DNA of 64,000 nt from Prado023 sp963774745 (GTDB lineage Bacteria > Actinomycetota > Actinomycetes > S36-B12 > CAIYMF01): positions 62,001 to 126,000 of the forward strand of contig CAVZGE010000003.1 in the NCBI GenBank assembly GCA_963774745.1, written 5' to 3'. Of this stretch, positions 59,234-64,000 are shown piece by piece. How positions within the stretch are numbered: the first letter of the stretch is position 1; each line of letters starts with the position of its first letter. The notes under the pieces were generated by a model. The model was not told the origin of the DNA and ran no database searches. It saw only the letters and a program-made list of their open reading frames with translations. The translations under genes and the position numbers were made by a program.

Positions 59234-59980
59234 ATGCTCTATTCGCTGATGAAGCATGTGATCATCGGTCCGGCCCTCAAGACCCTGTACACCCCGCATG
59301 TCGAGGGCATCGAGCACATCCCCGAGGACGGTCCGGCGATCCTGGCCAGCAACCACCTGTCCTTCTCCGACTCGTTCTTCCTGCCGCTGGTCGTCGACCG
59401 GAAGATCACCTTCCTGGCCAAGAGCGACTACTTCGAGGGCCCCGGGGTCCGGGGCTGGATGACCAAGCAGTTCTTCTCCGGCGTCGGCCAGGTGCCGGTC
59501 GATCGGTCCGGTGGCCGGGCCAGCATGGCGGCGATCGACACCGGCGTGCGCATCCTGCGGCAGGGCGACCTGCTGGGCATCTACCCGGAGGGCACCCGCT
59601 CCCCGGATGGCCGGCTCTACCGGGGTCGCACGGGACCGGCCCGCATGTCCCTGGCCGCACCGGCTCCGGTGATCCCGGTGGCGATGATCGGCACCGACAA
59701 GATCCAGCCGACGGGCCAGAAGATCCCGAACCTCTACCCGTTGACGATCCGGATCGGGCGGCCGCTGGACTTCTCCCGGTACGCCGGGATGGAGGACGAC
59801 CGGTTCGTGCTGCGCAGCATGACCGACGAGATCATGTACGAGCTGATGGAGCTCTCCGGCCAGGAGTACGTCGACGTCTACGCGAACAAGGCCAAGGACC
59901 TGATCGCCAGGTACGGGACCTCCACGCCGTCACCGGAGCTGGTCGCCGCGGTGGATGCCGGCGAGGTCGCGCCGGCCTGA
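59234..59980 (+). CDS. plsC: 1-acyl-sn-glycerol-3-phosphate acyltransferase family protein
   Basis: 248 residues. Acyltransferase motifs are LASNHLSFSDSFFLP (NHxSFxD catalytic block), VPVDRSGG, IYPEGTRSPDG and VIPVAMIGTD. It acylates lysophosphatidate or a related lysolipid at the inner membrane face. GGGAGG lies at proper spacing before the ATG. Mycobacterial Rv2182c occupies the same place; the symbol is by family and may not reflect the exact substrate. Confidence 0.9.
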   Translation: MLYSLMKHVIIGPALKTLYTPHVEGIEHIPEDGPAILASNHLSFSDSFFLPLVVDRKITFLAKSDYFEGPGVRGWMTKQFFSGVGQVPVDRSGGRASMAAIDTGVRILRQGDLLGIYPEGTRSPDGRLYRGRTGPARMSLAAPAPVIPVAMIGTDKIQPTGQKIPNLYPLTIRIGRPLDFSRYAGMEDDRFVLRSMTDEIMYELMELSGQEYVDVYANKAKDLIARYGTSTPSPELVAAVDAGEVAPA

Positions 59981-59985
59981 ACTGC

Positions 59986-60010
59986 GCCGGCCTGAACCAC
60001 GACGGCCGGC
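59986..60010. terminator. Hairpin between convergent acyltransferase and glpK genes
   Basis: GCCGGCC (59986-59992) pairs with GGCCGGC (60004-60010) around an 11-base loop, just after the acyltransferase stop and before the glpK end. Confidence 0.5.
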
Positions 60011-60016
60011 GTCCGG

Positions 60017-61511
60017 TCAGCGCAGCCGGGCCCACCCCTTCGAGCGCTCGACCGCGATCCGCCAGAGTCGGTGCGCGGCAGGGTCGTGGGGCTGGGGATC
60101 GAACCGTGCGTCGGCGGCCTGCCTGAGCTGGGCGCCGACCTCGGCGGTGGACGCCCAGATGCCGGTCCCGAGGCCGGCGGCGATCCCGGCCCCCAGCCCG
60201 GTGGCCTGCAGCTCGGCCGAGCGCAGGACCGGCACCCGCAGCTGGTCGGCCTGCACCTGGCAGAGGAAGCCGTTGGCGGCGGCCCCGCCGTCGACCGACA
60301 GCGCCGGCACGGTGACCCCGGCCTCCCGGGTCATGAGGTCCACGACGTCGCGCACCTCGAAGGCGATCGCCTCCAGGGTGGCGCGCACGATGTGCGCCCG
60401 GGTCGTGCCGCGGGTGATGCCCATGATGGTGCCGCGGGCGTACGGATCCCAGTCCGGTGCCCCCAGGCCGGTGAGCGCGGGCACGAACACGACGCCGCCG
60501 GAGTCCGGCACCGACCGTGCGAGGTCCTCGGTCTCGGCCGCCGAGGTGATGATCTGCAGCCCGTCGCGCAGCCACTGCACCGCCGCCCCGGTGACGAACA
60601 CGGCACCCTCGAGGGCGTACTCGCGACGGCCGTCCGGGTGCTGCCAGGCCACGGTGGTCAGCAGCCCGGAGTGCGAGGCGACGATCTCCGCGCCGGTGTT
60701 GACCAGGACGAACGAGCCCGGTGCCGTAGGTGCACTTGCTGGATCCCACCGCGAAGCAGCCCTGGCCGAACAGGGCCGCCTGCTGGTCGCCGAGGATCGA
60801 GGCGATCGGCAGGTCCAGGCCCAGGAAGGCCGACGGCTCGGTCCGTCCGATGACTCCGTACGACGAGACGATGTCGGGCAGGGCCTGCCGGGGAACGCCG
60901 AAGAGGCCCAGCAGCTCCGGACTCCAGTCACCGGTGTGCAGGTCGTAGAGCAGCGTGCGCGAGGCGTTGGACGGATCGGTGACGTGGTGCAGCCCGCGGG
61001 TCATGCGGGCCACGAGGTAGGAGTCGACGGTGCCCACCGCGACCTCGCCGGACACGATGCGCCGCCATGTCTCGGGGTCCTCCGTGCGCACCCACGCGAG
61101 CTTGGTGCCGGAGAAGTACGGGTCCAGGCGCAAGCCGGTCAGCCCGGCGATCAGCGGCTCGTGCCCGGCCTCGCGCATGCTCGCGCAGATGCCGGCCGTG
61201 CGGCGGTCCTGCCACACGATCGCCCGGCGCGGTGAGCCCAGGGTCTCGCGGTCCCAGAAGCAGATCGTCTCGCGCTGGTTGGTGATGCCCACGGCCGTCG
61301 GCGGGTCGGCGGCGGCCTGGGGGCTGGCCAGCAGCTCGCGCAGCGCCGCCAGCGTGGCCGACCAGATCTCGCCCGCGTCGTGCTCGACCCAGCCGTCGGC
61401 GGGGAAGTGCTGGGGGAACTCGCTGTACCCGCGGGCGACGATGTGCAGGTCGGTGGAGACCAGCAGTGCGGTCACGCCGGTCGTTCCGGCATCGATGGCC
61501 AGGATGCTCAT
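60017..61511 (-). CDS. glpK: Glycerol kinase (frame broken by one extra base)
   Basis: FGGY-family kinase. The first part (MSILAIDAGTTGVTALLVST, GITNQRETICFWDRETL, GLRLDPYFSGTKLAWV) runs to SSKCTYGTG, where the frame fails at the CCC of 60717-60719. Another frame continues as expected (SFVLVNTGAEIVASHSGLLT, PALTGLGAPDWDPYARG, SVDGGAAANGFLCQVQADQL) to the stop at 60017. Removing one base gives 497 residues, a normal length. It makes glycerol-3-phosphate, fitting the phospholipid acyltransferase next door. Most likely a sequencing error. Confidence 0.88.
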
Positions 61512-61608
61512 GGGCGCACACTCTAGGCCGCCCCGGTCGGCCAGCGTCGCGACGGCTGCCTCGGTACGGTGGTCGCCATCACACACACCACCGCAGGAGG
61601 GTCTCCCA

Positions 61609-62838
61609 TGGCTGTCAAGAAGGTCGCACTGCTCACCGCCGGCGGGCTGGCGCCCTGCCTGTCCTCGGCCGTCGGTGGCCTCATCCAGCGCTACACCGAG
61701 GTCGCGCCCGACATCGAGATCATCGCCTACCGCGGCGGCTACCAGGGGCTGCTCAAGGGCGACAAGATGTACGTCACCCCCGAGGTCCGGGCCAAGGCCC
61801 ACCTGCTCCACGACTTCGGCGGCAGCCCGATCGTCAACAGCCGGGTGAAGCTGACCAACGTGGCCGACTGCGTCAAGCGCGGGCTGGTCGCCGAGGGCCA
61901 GGACCCCCAGAAGGTGGCGGCCGACCAGCTGGTCGCCGATGGCGTGGACGTCCTGCACACCATCGGTGGTGACGACACGAACACCGCGGCCGCCGACCTC
62001 GCCGCCTTCCTGGCGCGCAACGACTACGGCCTGCAGGTCGTGGGCCTGCCCAAGACGATCGACAACGACGTCATCCCGATCAAGCAGTCGCTGGGCGCGT
62101 GGACCGCAGCCGACGAGGGCGCGCGCTACTTCTGGAACGTCGTCTCGGAGCACAGCGCGGCCCCGCGGATGCTGATCGTGCACGAGGTGATGGGCCGCAA
62201 CTGCGGCTGGCTGACCGCGGCGACGGCACAGTCCTACCGCGCACTGCTGGACACCAAGGAGTGGCTCGACGACTTCGGCGTGCCACGGATGCGTCGCGAC
62301 GTGCATGCGGTGTTCGTGCCCGAGATGGCACTGGACCTCGCCGACGAGGCCGCCCGGCTCAAGGCGATCATGGACGAGCACGGCAACGTCAACATCTTCC
62401 TGTCCGAGGGCGCCGGGGTGGAGTCGATCGTGGCGCAGATGGAGGCCGCCGGCCAGGAGGTCCCGCGTGACGCGTTCGGCCACGTCCGACTCGACGAGAT
62501 CAACCCGGGGCAGTGGTTCGCCGAGCAGTTCGCCCCGATGATCGAGGCCGGCAAGGTGCTGATCCAGAAGTCGGGCTACTACTCCCGGGCTGCGGCAGCG
62601 ACCAACGAGCGCGACCTCGAGCTGATCAAGTCCTGCGTGGACACTGCCGTCGAGACCGCGCTGTCCGGCGGCACCGGCCTTGTCGGCCACGACGAGGAGC
62701 GCGGCGACGAGTCTGCGTGCCATCGAGTTCGACCGGATCAAGGGCGGCAAGGCGTTCGACATCGACGTGCCGTGGTTCGGTGAGCTGCTCGCCGGCATCG
62801 GCCAGACCAAGCGCGACAAGGTCCACGTCGAGCACTGA
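61609..62838 (+). CDS. pfp: 6-phosphofructokinase, PPi-dependent type (frame broken by one extra base)
   Basis: Starts MAVKKVALLTAGGLAPCLSS after AGGAGGG. Substrate motifs are TIGGDDTNTAAADLA (GGDD as in PPi enzymes rather than GGDG of ATP enzymes), GLPKTIDNDV and VHEVMGRNCGWLTAA (MGR). After GHDEERGDE an extra base at about 62712 shifts the frame; the other frame goes on LRAIEFDRIKGGKAFDIDVP to a stop at 62838. With the base removed it is 409 residues. GGDD and PKTIDND suggest pyrophosphate as phosphoryl donor; this needs biochemical proof. Confidence 0.87.
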
Positions 62839-62860
62839 GCCCCGACGCCGATGGGGTGGG

Positions 62861-62895
62861 CCGATGGGGTGGGCCAGCGCGGTCCGCCCCATCGG
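62861..62895 (+). terminator. Hairpin after pfp
   Basis: CCGATGGGG (62861-62869) pairs with CCCCATCGG (62887-62895), loop 17 bases. A 13-base tandem copy (GATGGGGTGGGCC type) precedes it. Confidence 0.5.
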
Positions 62896-62906
62896 TGCGC
62901 CTGACA

Positions 62907-62912
62907 TACCCT
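62907..62912 (+). promoter_or_regulatory. -10 of a leaderless promoter for aroG
   Basis: TACCCT, seven bases before the ATG at 62920. Confidence 0.4.
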
Positions 62913-62919
62913 TGGACCC

Positions 62920-64000
62920 ATGTCCGTGCAGGATGCGGCCCTGACGGCCGCCCCCCAGAACGTCGTGCGCGTGGGCCCGGCCGTCCAGCAGCCGACCTGG
63001 CCCGACCCCGACGCCCTTGCCGCTGCGACGGCGACGCTGCGCACGCTGCCCCCGTTGGTGTTCGCCGGGGAGTGCGACCAGCTCACCGAGCGGCTGGCCG
63101 ACGTCGCCCGGGGTGATGCGTTCGTGCTGATGGGCGGGGACTGCGCCGAGACGTTCGAGGGCGCGACCGCCGACGCGATCCGCGCCAAGCTCAAGACCGT
63201 CCTGCAGATGGCCATCGTGCTCACCTACGGCGCCTCGATGCCCGTGGTCAAGGTCGGCCGGATCGCCGGACAGTACGCCAAGCCGCGCAGCAGCGACCTC
63301 GAGATCGTCGACGGCGTGGCCATCCCCAGCTACCGGGGGGACGCGGTCAACGACGTGGCCCCCACCGCGCAGGCCCGCCGTGCCGACCCGCAGCGCCTGG
63401 TCCGCGCCTACAACACGGCCAGTGCGACCCTGAACCTGGTGCGCGCCTTCACCCAGGGCGGCTACGCCGACCTGCGCCACGTGCACGCCTGGAACCAGGA
63501 CTTCGTGGCCTCGACCGAGGCGGGCCGGCGCTACGACCTGATGGCCGGCGAGATCGACCGGGCGCTGGCGTTCATGCGCGCCTGTGGTGCTGAGCCCGAG
63601 GAGTTCCACCGGGTCGAGTTCTACGCCGGGCACGAGGCCCTCCTGCTGGACTACGAGGACGCCCTGACCCGCATCGACTCGCGCACGGGCCTGCCCTACG
63701 ACGTCTCGGCGCACTTCCTGTGGATCGGGGAGCGGACCCGGCACCTCGACGGCGCGCACGTGGAGTTCGCCCGCGAGATCCGCAACCCCGTCGGGGTGAA
63801 GCTCGGCCCGACGACGTCCCCGGGTGAGGCGCTGGCCCTCGCCGACGCGCTCGACCCCGACCACACCCCGGGGCGCCTGACGTTCATCACCCGGATGGGG
63901 GCCAGCCGCATCCGCGAGGCGCTCCCGCCGCTGGTCCGTGCAGTCCGCGACTCGGGGCACCCGATCGTGTGGGTGTGCGACCCGATGCACGGCAACACGT
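62920..64000 (+). CDS. aroG: 3-deoxy-7-phosphoheptulonate synthase, class II (cut by window end)
   Basis: About 360 residues are visible, starting MSVQDAALTAAPQNVVRVGP. It condenses phosphoenolpyruvate with erythrose 4-phosphate to open the shikimate pathway. Class II marks: PLVFAGECDQLTERLADVA, FVLMGGDCAETF with the metal Cys, KVGRIAGQYAKPRSS, and at the edge VWVCDPMHGNT. The gene is complete as far as seen and continues beyond the window. Mycobacterial AroG (Rv2178c) is the counterpart. Confidence 0.96.
   Translation, partial: MSVQDAALTAAPQNVVRVGPAVQQPTWPDPDALAAATATLRTLPPLVFAGECDQLTERLADVARGDAFVLMGGDCAETFEGATADAIRAKLKTVLQMAIVLTYGASMPVVKVGRIAGQYAKPRSSDLEIVDGVAIPSYRGDAVNDVAPTAQARRADPQRLVRAYNTASATLNLVRAFTQGGYADLRHVHAWNQDFVASTEAGRRYDLMAGEIDRALAFMRACGAEPEEFHRVEFYAGHEALLLDYEDALTRIDSRTGLPYDVSAHFLWIGERTRHLDGAHVEFAREIRNPVGVKLGPTTSPGEALALADALDPDHTPGRLTFITRMGASRIREALPPLVRAVRDSGHPIVWVCDPMHGNT

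Noticed and set aside
1..64000. tRNA, rRNA, CRISPR arrays, insertion sequences, prophage or integrase genes
   Set aside because: Looked for on both strands by eye; nothing with cloverleaf, repeat-spacer, transposase or integrase features was found.

Overview
The window is about 70% GC, densely packed and almost free of mobile DNA. Gene content points to a chromosomal segment of an actinobacterium (Actinomycetota): actinobacterial bcc-aa3 respiratory genes (ctaC-ctaD-ctaF, ctaE-qcrCAB), PspA/PspAB, DUF3043, PimB'-type mannosyltransferase, class II DAHP synthase, and many GTG or leaderless starts. From about 38 kb to the end the gene order follows, from general knowledge, the Mycobacterium tuberculosis Rv2204c-Rv2178c neighbourhood (erpA, adoK, ctaC, ctaE-qcrCAB, trpD, exonuclease, pimB', SRPBCC, acyltransferase, GT87, aroG). 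The genus cannot be fixed from the sequence alone. No tRNA, rRNA, CRISPR, insertion sequence or prophage was seen.

Layout. 1-0.67 kb: C-terminally cut lipoprotein. 0.73-8.6 kb (minus): a cobalamin riboswitch controlling a corrinoid uptake and salvage operon: secreted protein, EcfT, fused double ATPase EcfA, S component, a metallo-beta-lactamase/CobU fusion, CobT, CobS, most joined by start/stop overlaps. 8.6-16.2 kb: single stress and metabolic genes (macrodomain, CsbD-like repeat protein, a xylose-reductase-like AKR, dodecin, SDR, GNAT, PaiB-like, Tag, thioesterase, class III aminotransferase).

16.3-24.6 kb (minus): the most unusual part, two adjacent giant proteins (1535 and 1255 aa) of unknown function, 4 nt apart, behind a promoter overlapped by a 19-bp palindrome that closely resembles a DtxR/IdeR iron box. 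This is my best candidate for an undescribed system. 24.8-36.7 kb: PadR regulator, PLP decarboxylase, RecQ with a DNA-damage-type promoter, VOC protein, small proteins, AKR, DUF3043, PspA-HtpX-PspAB, NadA, a cyclic-nucleotide-domain protein. 36.9-41.7 kb: glycerate kinase, ErpA, adenosine kinase, Aat, TusA and a cysteine desulfurase. 41.8-51.1 kb: cytochrome oxidase and bc1 genes, interrupted on the other strand by a receiver-like protein, TrpD and a membrane protein. 51.1-64 kb: exonuclease/GIY-YIG protein, glycosyltransferases for mannolipids, an atypical NarL-type regulator, SRPBCC protein, phospholipid acyltransferase, glycerol kinase, PPi-type phosphofructokinase and the start of aroG.

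Four otherwise well conserved genes (tusA, qcrC, glpK, pfp) each carry one single-base insertion that breaks the frame, three of them in G/C runs. Since qcrC at least should be needed, base-calling errors in the assembly are more likely than real pseudogenes, and the products are described as if the frame were restored.
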